DNA of 64,000 nt from Lichenicoccus sp964247695. Its GTDB lineage: Bacteria > Pseudomonadota > Alphaproteobacteria > Acetobacterales > Acetobacteraceae. Positions 28,599-39,267 of this stretch are shown here, in pieces. Under the pieces are notes generated by a model that was given only the letters and a program-made list of their open reading frames with translations, was not told the origin of the DNA and searched no databases. A program made the translations under genes and the position numbers. Positions within the stretch are counted from its first letter, which is position 1. Each line of letters begins with the position of its first letter. The stretch spans positions 1-64,000 of the forward strand of contig CAXTVI010000004.1 of NCBI GenBank assembly GCA_964247695.1, written 5' to 3'.

Positions 28599-29348
28599 TC
28601 AGACGGACAGCTTCTCGGCAACGTCGTCGGGCAGCTCGAAATTGGCATACACCGACTGCACGTCGTCATTCTCCTCGAGGGCGTCGATGAGCTTGAGCAG
28701 GCTGGCACCCCGCTCCTCGTCGAGCGTCACCACGGTGCCGGCGCGCCAGTCGAGCCTGGCACTCTCCGGCGGCCCGAAATGCGCCTCGAGCGCGTCGCGC
28801 ACGGCAAAGAAGCTCCCCACTGCGCAGGTCACCTCGTGCCCCTCGGGACCGCTTTCGGCATTGTCGGCGCCGGCCTCGATCGCCGCCTCCAGTATCGCCT
28901 CCTCGCCGGCGGCCTCGGCCGGATATCGGACCACACCCTGATGGGTGAACATGAAGGAGACGGAGTTGGTCTCGCCCAGGCTGCCGCCATGCTTGGAGAA
29001 GGCCGCGCGCACGTCGGACGCGGTGCGGTTGCGGTTGTCGGTCAGCGCCTCGACGATAACCGCGACGCCGGCCGGCCCGTAGCCCTCGTAGCGCACCTCG
29101 ACATAGTCGTCGCCGGCGGCCGCCCCCGCCGCCTTCTTGATGGCGCGGTCGATGGTGTCCTTGGGCATGTTGATCTCGCGCGCCGCCACCATTGCCCCGC
29201 GCAGCCGCGGATTGGAGCCCGGGTCCGGCAGGCCGGTGCGCGCCGCCACCGTGATCTCGCGGATCACCTTGGCGAACTGCCGCGCGCGCCGGGCGTCCTG
29301 CGCGCCCTTGCGGTGCATGATGTTCTTGAACTGGGAATGGCCGGCCAT
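28599..29348 (-). CDS. YebC/PmpR-family protein
   Basis: 249 residues beginning MAGHSQFKNIMHRKGAQDARR, the hallmark YebC N-terminus, then GTGEVRYEGYGPAGVAVIVE-like core (here VEVRYEGYGPAGVAVIVEAL) and the FMFTHQGVVRYP block. YebC proteins have been described as transcriptional regulators and more recently as ribosome-associated factors helping proline-rich translation; which applies here is open. It is commonly found next to ruvC, as here (7-base gap). Confidence 0.93.
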   Translation of the reverse strand: MAGHSQFKNIMHRKGAQDARRARQFAKVIREITVAARTGLPDPGSNPRLRGAMVAAREINMPKDTIDRAIKKAAGAAAGDDYVEVRYEGYGPAGVAVIVEALTDNRNRTASDVRAAFSKHGGSLGETNSVSFMFTHQGVVRYPAEAAGEEAILEAAIEAGADNAESGPEGHEVTCAVGSFFAVRDALEAHFGPPESARLDWRAGTVVTLDEERGASLLKLIDALEENDDVQSVYANFELPDDVAEKLSV

Positions 29349-29366
29349 GCTGGTGCGTCCGTTGGT

Positions 29367-32096
<2,730 letters not shown>

Positions 32097-32303
32097 GAAG
32101 GCCTTCCGGGGAGGTGCCAGCCGGCTGGCCGATCCACAGCATGCGGAAGCCCCCGGCCGATCGACCTGGATTTCTATCCGCCTTGAGATAAGACCCGCTC
32201 CCGTGCGGGTCAACGGCGACCGCCTCATGGGGCGGCTTGCCTTGTCGCGCCCCCTGGGTTCGGCCATGATCCGGCGCACCTCGAACTTCAAGGCTCTTTC
32301 CTT

Positions 32304-33293
32304 ATGCGGCTTACCAGCCTGGCGGCCTCCTTCGCGGCGGCAGCCCTGCTTGCTCCTGCGCTCGTCCCGACCCTCCTGACCGGAACCGCCTCGGCGCAGG
32401 CGCCTCACCATCCCGCGTCCGGCGGGGCCGATGCCGGACCTGGCAAGACAGCGAGCCCGAACCCCATCGTGGCCACGGTGAACGGCGACCCGGTGCATCT
32501 CGACGACGTCCGCGCCGCGGCCCAGTCGCTGCCCGACGAGATGCGGCAACTGCCGCCCAACGTGCTGTTCCCGATGATCGTGAACCAGGTCATCGACCAG
32601 AAGGCGCTGCTGATCGCCGCCCGGCATGAGGGGCTGCAGAAGGACCCGCAGGTCCAGAAGACCATGCAGTCCGCCGCCGACACCGCGCTGCAGAACATCT
32701 ACCTGACCCGCGAGGTCAGCCCGATGGTGACCGACCAGGCGGTGCACGACATCTATGACAAGACCATGGCCGGCAAGCCGGGCGACAAGGAGGTGCATGC
32801 GCGGCACATCCTGCTCGGCAGCGAGAAGCAGGCTGATGACGTGATCAAGCAGCTCAAGGCCGGCGCCGATTTCGGCAAGCTGGCCAGCACGCTGTCGACC
32901 GACAAGGCATCGGCGGCGCAGAACGGCGGCGATCTCGGCTGGTTCAAGCAGGGCGACATGCTGCCGGAGTTCTCGGCCGCCGCCTTCGCCATGAACAAGG
33001 GCCAGATCTCCGACCAGCCGGTGCATACCCGCTATGGCTGGCACGTGATCCAGGTGCTCGACACCCGCACCGCGCCGCCGCCTACCTTCGACAGCGTCAA
33101 GGACCAGATCCGCCAGAAGCTGATCCAGCAGGACGTGCGCCACGTCGTGGACCAGGCGCTGACCGGGGTGAAGGTGGTGCGGTTCAAGCCGGACGGCTCG
33201 CGAGACACCGGCGCGCCGGCGGGTGCGATGGCCGGGCCGAATGTGCCCGGTCAGGCGCCGCAGGCGGCGCCCGGCACCCCGAGCGCCGATTAG
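32304..33293 (+). CDS. Periplasmic peptidyl-prolyl isomerase, parvulin (PpiC/SurA) type
   Basis: 329 residues: signal peptide to about residue 32 (ending ASA-Q), SurA_N-like helical part (VATVNGDPVHLDDVRAAAQS, VIDQKALLIAARHEGLQKD), a rotamase domain about 160-255 (VHARHILLGSEKQADDVI, GGDLGWFKQGDMLPEFSAAA, YGWHVIQVLD), and a Pro/Ala-rich tail. It probably helps fold exported or outer-membrane proteins. It is divergent from secA and 15 bases before argJ. Confidence 0.9.
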   Translation: MRLTSLAASFAAAALLAPALVPTLLTGTASAQAPHHPASGGADAGPGKTASPNPIVATVNGDPVHLDDVRAAAQSLPDEMRQLPPNVLFPMIVNQVIDQKALLIAARHEGLQKDPQVQKTMQSAADTALQNIYLTREVSPMVTDQAVHDIYDKTMAGKPGDKEVHARHILLGSEKQADDVIKQLKAGADFGKLASTLSTDKASAAQNGGDLGWFKQGDMLPEFSAAAFAMNKGQISDQPVHTRYGWHVIQVLDTRTAPPPTFDSVKDQIRQKLIQQDVRHVVDQALTGVKVVRFKPDGSRDTGAPAGAMAGPNVPGQAPQAAPGTPSAD

Positions 33294-33308
33294 CGCGCGG
33301 GCCGGGGC

Positions 33309-34538
33309 ATGGCGCTCGCCGTCTCGCCGCTGGCGCTGCCGTTCCCGGTTTTGCCGGCAATCGGCGGCGTGCGCCTCGCGGCGGGGACGGCGGGCATACG
33401 CTACCAGGGCCGCACCGACCTCGTGCTCGCGGAGTTCGCCCCCCGCACGGCGGTCGCCGGCGTGTTCACCTCCAATCAGTGCCCGGGCGCCCCGGTGGAC
33501 TGGTGCCGGGCGGCGCTGCCCGGGGGCACCGCGCGCGCGCTGGTGGTCAATGCCGGCAACGCCAACGTGTTCACCGGACGCGCGGGGGTCGCCAGCACCA
33601 GCGAGACCGCTGCTGCCGCGGCCGGCCTGGCGGGATGCCTGCCCTCGGAGGTGTTCATCGCCTCCACGGGGGTGATCGGCGAGGTACTGCCGCACGCCCG
33701 GATCGTTGCCGCGCTGCCCGCCCTGCACGCGGGCCTCGATGGCGACGGCTGGGAGGCCGCCGCGCGCGGCATCATGACCACCGACACCTTCCCCAAGGGG
33801 GCCACCCGGACCGCGCGGATCGGCGGCACCGAGGTGCGCATCAACGGCATCGCCAAGGGCAGCGGCATGATCGCGCCCGACATGGCGACGATGCTGTGCT
33901 TCATCGCGACCGATGCCGTACTGCCGCCCCCGGTGCTGCAGGCGCTGCTCGCGGGGGGCGTCGATCGCAGCTTCAACTGCACGACGGTGGACAGCGACAC
34001 CTCGACCAGCGACACCGTGCTGCTGTTCGCGACCGGTGCGGGCGGCAACGCTCCGGTGGCGGATGCCGCCGACCCTGCCCTCGCCGAATTCGCCCAGGCC
34101 CTCGATGCGCTGCTGCTCGACCTCGCCCTGAAGGTCGTGCGCGACGGCGAGGGGGCCTCCAAGCTGGTCCGCATCGACGTCACCGGCGCGATCTCCGCCG
34201 CCTCCGCCCGCCGGGTGGCGCTGGCGGTGGCGAACTCGCCGCTGGTCAAGACAGCGATTGCCGGCGAGGACGCGAACTGGGGCCGCATCGTCATGGCGGT
34301 CGGCAAGAGCGGCGAGCCTGCCGACCGCGACCGGCTCTCGGTCGGCATCGGCGGCACCTGGATGGCGCGCGACGGCACCGTGGTGCCGGGCTACGACGAG
34401 GCGCCGGTGGTGGCGCACGTGAAGGGCTTCGAGATCGGCATCGCGGTCGATCTCGGGATCGGCGGTGGCAGCGGGACCGCCTGGACCTGCGACCTCACGC
34501 ACGGCTACATCGACATCAACGGAAGCTACCGGAGCTGA
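33309..34538 (+). CDS. argJ: Bifunctional glutamate N-acetyltransferase / amino-acid acetyltransferase
   Basis: 409 residues, arginine biosynthesis: transfers acetyl from N-acetylornithine to glutamate and may also use acetyl-CoA. The self-cleavage site with the Thr nucleophile is in IAKGSGMIAPDMATMLCFI. Other signatures are SNQCPGAPVDWCR, VNAGNANVFTGRAG, STGVIGEVLP, TTVDSDTSTSDTVLLF and EDANWGRIVMAVGKSG. The stop overlaps the next start by one base (TGATG). Confidence 0.96.
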   Translation: MALAVSPLALPFPVLPAIGGVRLAAGTAGIRYQGRTDLVLAEFAPRTAVAGVFTSNQCPGAPVDWCRAALPGGTARALVVNAGNANVFTGRAGVASTSETAAAAAGLAGCLPSEVFIASTGVIGEVLPHARIVAALPALHAGLDGDGWEAAARGIMTTDTFPKGATRTARIGGTEVRINGIAKGSGMIAPDMATMLCFIATDAVLPPPVLQALLAGGVDRSFNCTTVDSDTSTSDTVLLFATGAGGNAPVADAADPALAEFAQALDALLLDLALKVVRDGEGASKLVRIDVTGAISAASARRVALAVANSPLVKTAIAGEDANWGRIVMAVGKSGEPADRDRLSVGIGGTWMARDGTVVPGYDEAPVVAHVKGFEIGIAVDLGIGGGSGTAWTCDLTHGYIDINGSYRS

Positions 34539-35191
34539 TGTCGATCAACGCATTCGACCAGGCCTCGGGCGACAAGGCTTCAAGGGGGCCGTCGCCCTGG
34601 CAGCCGGGACCGCCGGAGCCGCACTCCGAGGCGGGCTCCGGCCGCGTCTGGGGCTATGCCGGCTTCTGGTGGCGGGTGCTGGCCTGGCTGATCGACAGCG
34701 CCGTGCTGTGGACGATCGAGACGGCGCTCGGTTACGTGGCCGGAAGTCCGCATCTCGGCATCAGCAACGATGCGACCCCGCCCGGCCAGAGCGGCATCTC
34801 CAATGTCGCCTGGAGCGTGCAGCCCGAGGCGTTCCACCCATGGAGCCTGCAGCACTGGCACGTGACGGCGCCCGGGCTCGCCGACCTGCTCGCGTTCGTG
34901 CTGCCGTTGCTCTACTTCACGCTGCTGGAGAGCTCGCGCTGGCAGGCGACCATCGGCAAGCGGGTGTGCCACCTGCGCGTGACCGGGCTCGATGGCGGGC
35001 GGATCTCGTTCTGGCGGGCGCTCGGCCGCTATGCCGGCAAGTTCGTCTCCGCCTTCATCCTCGGCATCGGCTTCATGATGGCCGGCTGGACCGCCCGCAA
35101 GCAGGCGCTGCACGACCTGATGGCCGAGACCCTGGTGGTACGCCTGCGCCGCCCGAACGACATCGTGCAGTTCCGGCCGCCTCCCGGTTAG
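34538..35191 (+). CDS. RDD-family integral membrane protein
   Basis: 217 residues. The Pro/Ser-rich N-terminus precedes the RDD start, GFWWRVLAWLIDSAVLWTIE, with the R and D that name the family. A second hydrophobic segment is LADLLAFVLPLLYFTLL, then TIGKRVCHLRVTGLDGGRISFWRALGRYAGK and a third segment. The function of RDD proteins is poorly known; some act in ion transport. Translation is probably coupled to argJ. The stop codon directly abuts that of the convergent Lrp gene. Confidence 0.83.
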   Translation: MSINAFDQASGDKASRGPSPWQPGPPEPHSEAGSGRVWGYAGFWWRVLAWLIDSAVLWTIETALGYVAGSPHLGISNDATPPGQSGISNVAWSVQPEAFHPWSLQHWHVTAPGLADLLAFVLPLLYFTLLESSRWQATIGKRVCHLRVTGLDGGRISFWRALGRYAGKFVSAFILGIGFMMAGWTARKQALHDLMAETLVVRLRRPNDIVQFRPPPG

Positions 35192-35629
35192 CTACAGCTT
35201 CGCGCGGCTCGTGCGCGGGGTCGCCAGCAGGAGGTTGGTCTCCGACGCCGTGACGCCCGGGAGCAGGCGGATCCGACGCAGCACGGCATCCAGATCGGTC
35301 AGGCTGTCGGCGCCGATCTCGACCACCAGGTCCCACTTGCCGTTGGTCGTGTGGACGGCCGCGATCTCGGGAAAGCCTCCCAGCATCTCCACCACACGGT
35401 CCGCCGCCCGCCCCTCGAGCTGGATCAGCATGATGCCGCGGACCGGCATCGTCACCGCATCGGCGCGCAGCACGACGGTGTAGCCGACGATGTCGCCCCT
35501 GCGTTCCATCCTCTCGATCCGCGCCCGCACGGTCGCCCGCGACAGGTCGAGTTCATGACCGAGGTCGGAGATGCTGCGCCGCCCGTCACGCCGGAGCAGC
35601 GTGAGCAGCTTCTGATCGATGGCGTCCAT
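35192..35629 (-). CDS. Lrp/AsnC-family transcriptional regulator
   Basis: 145 residues: N-terminal winged HTH (ISDLGHELDLSRATVRARIERM) and C-terminal RAM ligand-binding domain (GIMLIQLEGRAADRVVEML, GKWDLVVEIGADSLTDLDAVL). It is divergent from the arginase-ornithine cyclodeaminase pair, so it is the likely local activator or repressor, probably responding to arginine or ornithine. The shared 123-base intergenic region contains a perfect palindrome at 35660-35678. Confidence 0.9.
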   Translation of the reverse strand: MDAIDQKLLTLLRRDGRRSISDLGHELDLSRATVRARIERMERRGDIVGYTVVLRADAVTMPVRGIMLIQLEGRAADRVVEMLGGFPEIAAVHTTNGKWDLVVEIGADSLTDLDAVLRRIRLLPGVTASETNLLLATPRTSRAKL

Positions 35630-35659
35630 TGAGCAGTCTGGTCACACCGCCTGCATAAG

Positions 35660-35678
35660 TGGCAAGTCGATGTTGCCA
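35660..35678. promoter_or_regulatory. Candidate Lrp-type operator between regulator and arginase genes
   Basis: TGGCAA and TTGCCA form a perfect inverted repeat with a 7-base spacer in the divergent control region. Length and symmetry fit an Lrp/AsnC dimer site. The centre is about 84 bases from the arginase ATG and about 40 from the regulator start. Confidence 0.5.
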
Positions 35679-35752
35679 GATGCGCAAAATGCCCGGTTCA
35701 TTCCGCCACACCGCGGCCCTAGCGTCCCGTCCGACATCAGGACGCCGAGGCG

Positions 35753-36682
35753 ATGGTTCTTCCGACATGCATTCTCCTCGGCGCGCCGGTGCAGGACGGC
35801 GCCGGACGGCTGGGCTGCGACATGGGGCCCAGCGCGTTCCGCGCCGCCGGTCTGGCGGGCGCGCTGCGCGATCTCGGCTATGGCGTGGAGGATCGCGGCA
35901 ACATCGCGCCGGGCCCCGTCCGCGAGCTTCGTCACGCCAATGCCGCCATCAGGCGCCTGCCCGAGATCGTCGCCTGGACGGAGGCGATCGCCGCCGCCGC
36001 GTATGCTGCGTCCGGCACCGGCCTGCCCATCGTGTGCGGCGGCGACCACAGCCTGGCAGCGGGCACGCTGCACGGGATGAGCCGGCGCGCGGCGGAGCGC
36101 GGGCGGCAGCTGTTCGTGCTGTGGCTCGACGCGCATCCGGATTTCCACACCCTGGAGACCACCGGGAGCGGCAATCTGCACGGCGTGCCGGTCGCCTATG
36201 CCACGGGAAGACCCGGCTTTGCCGGCATCTTTCCGCCACTCGCTCCCGCCGTGCGGCCGGAGAACATCTGCATGCTGGGCATCCGCAGCGTCGATCCCGC
36301 CGAGGGCTGCGCCCTGGCTGAAGCCGGCGTCACCGTGCACGACATGCGGGCGATCGACGAGCACGGCATCGCCTCGCTGCTCGCGGCCTTCCTGCGCCGG
36401 GTCGCCGATGCCGATGGCGTCCTGCATGTCAGCTTCGACGTGGATTTCCTGGACCCCGCGATCGCGCCGGGCGTCGGCACCACCGTGCCTGGCGGCGCCA
36501 CCTTCCGGGAGGCGCACCTGGTGATGGAGATGCTGCATGACAGCGGACGCGTCGGCAGCCTCGACCTCGTGGAGCTGAACCCGTTCCTCGACGAGCGCGG
36601 CCGCACCGCACTGCTTCTGGTGGATCTCGTCGCCAGCCTGATGGGCCGCCGCGTGCTCGACCGTCCGACAAGGAGCTTCTGA
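35753..36682 (+). CDS. rocF: Arginase
   Basis: 309 residues of the ureohydrolase fold; hydrolyses arginine to ornithine and urea with a dimanganese centre. Metal-ligand motifs are IVCGGDHSLAAGT, LWLDAHPDFHT and VSFDVDFLDPAIAPG. It starts PTCILLGAPVQDGAGRLGCDMGP and ends with the DLVELNPFLDERGRTA block, both arginase features. Ornithine cyclodeaminase follows 3 bases later, so the pair converts arginine to proline. It is divergent from an Lrp-type regulator, an arrangement also known for arginine-catabolism genes in Agrobacterium. Confidence 0.92.
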   Translation: MVLPTCILLGAPVQDGAGRLGCDMGPSAFRAAGLAGALRDLGYGVEDRGNIAPGPVRELRHANAAIRRLPEIVAWTEAIAAAAYAASGTGLPIVCGGDHSLAAGTLHGMSRRAAERGRQLFVLWLDAHPDFHTLETTGSGNLHGVPVAYATGRPGFAGIFPPLAPAVRPENICMLGIRSVDPAEGCALAEAGVTVHDMRAIDEHGIASLLAAFLRRVADADGVLHVSFDVDFLDPAIAPGVGTTVPGGATFREAHLVMEMLHDSGRVGSLDLVELNPFLDERGRTALLLVDLVASLMGRRVLDRPTRSF

Positions 36683-36685
36683 CCC

Positions 36686-37759
36686 ATGGCACGCAACCTC
36701 AACCTGGTGCCCTTCGTCAGCGTCGATCACATGATGAAGCTCGTCCACGCCATCGGCATCGAGCGGTTCCTGGTGGAACTGGCCGACGCCATCGAGGAGG
36801 ACTTCCGGCGCTGGCAGAGCTTCGACAAGACGGCGCGGGTCGCCTCGCACAGCCTCGACGGCGTCATCGAGTTGATGCCGACCAGCGACGGCGCGCTGTA
36901 CGGCTTCAAATACGTGAACGGACACCCCAAGAACACGCGCGACGGACGCCAGACCGTGACCGCGTTCGGCGTGCTGTGCGATGTCGCCACCGGCTACCCG
37001 CTGCTGCTAACGGAGATGACGATCCTCACGGCGCTGCGCACCGCCGCCACTTCGGCAATGGCCGCGCGGCATCTGGCACCGCCCGGCGTGCGCACGATGG
37101 CGCTGGTCGGCAACGGAGCGCAGGCCGAGTTCCAGGCGCTCGCCTTCAAGGCGATGCTGGGCGTCGATCGGCTGCGCCTCTACGACATCGAGGCGGCCGC
37201 CAGCCGAAAGGTGGTCCGCAACCTCGCCGGGCTGGGCTTAGACATGGTGATCTGTGCGTCGGTGGAGGAGGCGATTCTGGGCGCCGGGATCGTCACCACC
37301 GTCACGGCCGACAAGCAGAATGCAACGATCCTGACCGACAACATGGTCGGCGCCGGCATCCACATCAACGCGGTCGGCGGCGACTGCCCCGGAAAGACCG
37401 AGCTTCACCCCGACATCCTGCGCCGTTGCGGGATCTTCGTGGAATATGCACCGCAGACTCGCATCGAGGGCGAATGCCAGCAGCTCGCCGCCGACCATCC
37501 CGTCATCGAGCTCTGGCAGGTGGTGGCGGGACTTGCTGCGGGGCGCACCGACACGCGACAGACGACGCTGTTCGATTCCGTCGGGTTCGCGATCGAGGAT
37601 TTCTCGGCACTGCGCTACGTGCGCGACCGCCTGCGGGATTTTCCGATGTTCGAGCAGCTCGACCTCCTGGCCGATCCCGACGAACCGCGTGACCTTTACG
37701 GCATGCTGCTGCGCGCGACGCCCGCATCGTTCGTGACGCCGGCGTGCGCCACGGCCTGA
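36686..37759 (+). CDS. Ornithine cyclodeaminase
   Basis: 357 residues, the mu-crystallin/OCD family; deaminates ornithine to proline using tightly bound NAD. Motifs are the N-terminal FVSVDHMMKLVHAIG, GFKYVNGHPKNTRDGRQTV (substrate site), LTALRTAATSAMAARHLA, the dinucleotide-binding MALVGNGAQAEFQALAF and NAVGGDCPGKTELHPDIL. The length and motifs match true OCDs rather than the shorter alanine-dehydrogenase-like members. Coupled to arginase. Confidence 0.92.
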   Translation: MARNLNLVPFVSVDHMMKLVHAIGIERFLVELADAIEEDFRRWQSFDKTARVASHSLDGVIELMPTSDGALYGFKYVNGHPKNTRDGRQTVTAFGVLCDVATGYPLLLTEMTILTALRTAATSAMAARHLAPPGVRTMALVGNGAQAEFQALAFKAMLGVDRLRLYDIEAAASRKVVRNLAGLGLDMVICASVEEAILGAGIVTTVTADKQNATILTDNMVGAGIHINAVGGDCPGKTELHPDILRRCGIFVEYAPQTRIEGECQQLAADHPVIELWQVVAGLAAGRTDTRQTTLFDSVGFAIEDFSALRYVRDRLRDFPMFEQLDLLADPDEPRDLYGMLLRATPASFVTPACATA

Positions 37760-37775
37760 TCCGGCCTTCGGGGTG

Positions 37776-38669
37776 TCAGGACAGCTCCATCCCGGCCACC
37801 GTCGCCGCAATCCGGCGCTGCACCGGCGCCGGCAGCGGCAGGATCGGACGCGGCGGCGCTGCCCCGGACAGCCCGAGATGCAGCGCGCAGGCATACATCA
37901 CGCGCAGGCTGCTGAACTCGGTGAACAGGTCCCACAGCGGTCGCAGCCGCGCATCGAGGGCGGCCGCCAGCGCCGTGTCGCCACGCGCCAGCGCGTCCAC
38001 GATCTGCAGGCACGGCTTCGGGAACAGTCCGCCCGCGACGCTGTACCAGGCATCGCCGCCGGCGCGCAGCGCAGCCGTCGCGTGCCAGTCGACGCTGTAG
38101 CCGACGGAGAACCCGGCCACCGCCGCATCGCGCAACGCACCCAGGTTCGCGGGCACGAGGTCCGCGGCCGGCGCCGGCGTCTTGACCGCCTCGATTTGCT
38201 CCAGCCGGCTCAGCCGCCCGACCAACGCTGCGTCGAAGCTGAAATGCGTCGTGCCGGGATTGTCGTACACGCATAGCGGCAGGCGCACCGCCTGCGCGAC
38301 GGCGGCGAAATGCACGAACACCTCGTCCCCGGTCAACGGCGTGTAGGAGACCGGCGCCAGCAGCACGCCGGCCGCCCCCGCCTCGCGCGCGTCCTCGCCC
38401 AGCCGTATCGCCTCGTCGGTCCGCAGCGCACCGATGCCCACCAGCAGCGGCACCCTGGCTGCAACCTCGTCCACCGCCGCCTCGACCGCGCGGCGGCGCT
38501 CGCCGCGGTCCAGGTAGGCATAGGTGCCGGTGCTGCCGAGCAGGCCGATCGAGGGCACGCCGGCCTCGACCAGACGGCGCAGCAGCCGGCGCAACGCATC
38601 GGCATCGACCCGCCCGTGCTCGTCCGCCGGCGTGATCGGGAACGCAACCAGGCCCCGAAACAGGCTCAT
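37776..38669 (-). CDS. DapA/NanA-family class I lyase or synthase
   Basis: 297 residues, TIM-barrel dihydrodipicolinate-synthase family. The Schiff-base Lys is in QIEAVKTPAP and the active-site Tyr region is VSYTPLTGDEVFVHFAAVA. The carboxylate-binding Arg of true DapA (PGRT) is replaced (VYDNPGTTHF), and the usual GTTGE start of the pocket reads GSTGTYAYL. So it is probably not DapA but another pyruvate- or oxo-acid-dependent lyase. ATG 38669 is chosen because the family begins MSLFRGLVAFPITP. Last gene of the seven-gene amine-oxidase operon, 7 bases after the phosphatase gene; its stop is 16 bases from the convergent ocd stop. Confidence 0.85.
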   Translation of the reverse strand: MSLFRGLVAFPITPADEHGRVDADALRRLLRRLVEAGVPSIGLLGSTGTYAYLDRGERRRAVEAAVDEVAARVPLLVGIGALRTDEAIRLGEDAREAGAAGVLLAPVSYTPLTGDEVFVHFAAVAQAVRLPLCVYDNPGTTHFSFDAALVGRLSRLEQIEAVKTPAPAADLVPANLGALRDAAVAGFSVGYSVDWHATAALRAGGDAWYSVAGGLFPKPCLQIVDALARGDTALAAALDARLRPLWDLFTEFSSLRVMYACALHLGLSGAAPPRPILPLPAPVQRRIAATVAGMELS

Positions 38670-38676
38670 GACAAAC

Positions 38677-39267
38677 TCATGCCGGCACCGACAGGCGCGC
38701 TGCCTGCACCTCACGCCCGCGACCGCCCTTCTCCATGTATTCGGCGATGTGCGGGCGACGCTCGAGCTGCAGCCGGTGCAGCGCATGCGTCGCCGACACC
38801 AGCGTGCCCGAACGCTGCAGCATGGCATCGCCGAGTTCGATCAGGCGCAGGTTCGGCCACGCCTTTTCGCGGATGCCATGCACCGTCCGCACGATCTCCG
38901 CCGCCGGCGCGTCCGGCCTTGCCTGCGCCAGGATCAGCACCAGGGCCGCCGTCGAGCGCGAGATCCCGGCATGGCAATGGACAAGCAGCCTCGCCTTCGC
39001 GGGTTCGTGCCGCAGCGACCGGCCGAACGCCAGGATGGCCTCGGCATGCGCGGGCTCGGGTCGCACCTCGCCCTCTGTCGGCTCGATGATGTCATGGAAG
39101 CGCAGCTCCAGCCGCGCATGCTCGCCATAGCCGCCGAACGCGTCGGGCACCGGATGGCCGGGATCGAGGATCGACAGGACGTGGCTCGCGCCCTGGCCTC
39201 CCGCAAATCCACCCATCTCGCACAACTCCTCGATGCCGCAGACCGAGATGTCGAAGGGTGCCATCAT
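38677..39267 (-). CDS. Tyrosine/dual-specificity phosphatase-like protein
   Basis: 196 residues with the PTP signature HCX5R as VHCHAGISRSTAAL, preceded by an acidic-loop region (FHDIIEPTEGEV). The N-terminus, DISVCGIEELCEMGGFAGGQ, and the block SHVLSILDPGHPVPDAF, match the alphaproteobacterial tyrosine phosphatase-like family. It has no signal peptide. The start ATG overlaps the MmgE/PrpD stop by four bases (ATGA). Its role in the operon is unknown; it could act on a metabolite phosphate rather than a protein. Confidence 0.82.
   Translation of the reverse strand: MMAPFDISVCGIEELCEMGGFAGGQGASHVLSILDPGHPVPDAFGGYGEHARLELRFHDIIEPTEGEVRPEPAHAEAILAFGRSLRHEPAKARLLVHCHAGISRSTAALVLILAQARPDAPAAEIVRTVHGIREKAWPNLRLIELGDAMLQRSGTLVSATHALHRLQLERRPHIAEYMEKGGRGREVQAARLSVPA

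Noticed and set aside
32192..32211. 7-bp hairpin in the secA leader as a SecM-like or riboswitch element
   Set aside because: Short stem with no conserved loop or leader peptide; nothing supports regulation.
32097..34502. Very long minus-strand open frame continuing upstream of secA across argJ and the PpiC gene
   Set aside because: It is antisense to two well-supported genes and has low-complexity His/Arg/Gly composition; SecA clearly starts at 32096. Long antisense frames are normal at this GC content.
37776..38669. dapA itself (lysine biosynthesis)
   Set aside because: Key carboxylate-binding Arg is missing and the gene is inside a catabolic operon.
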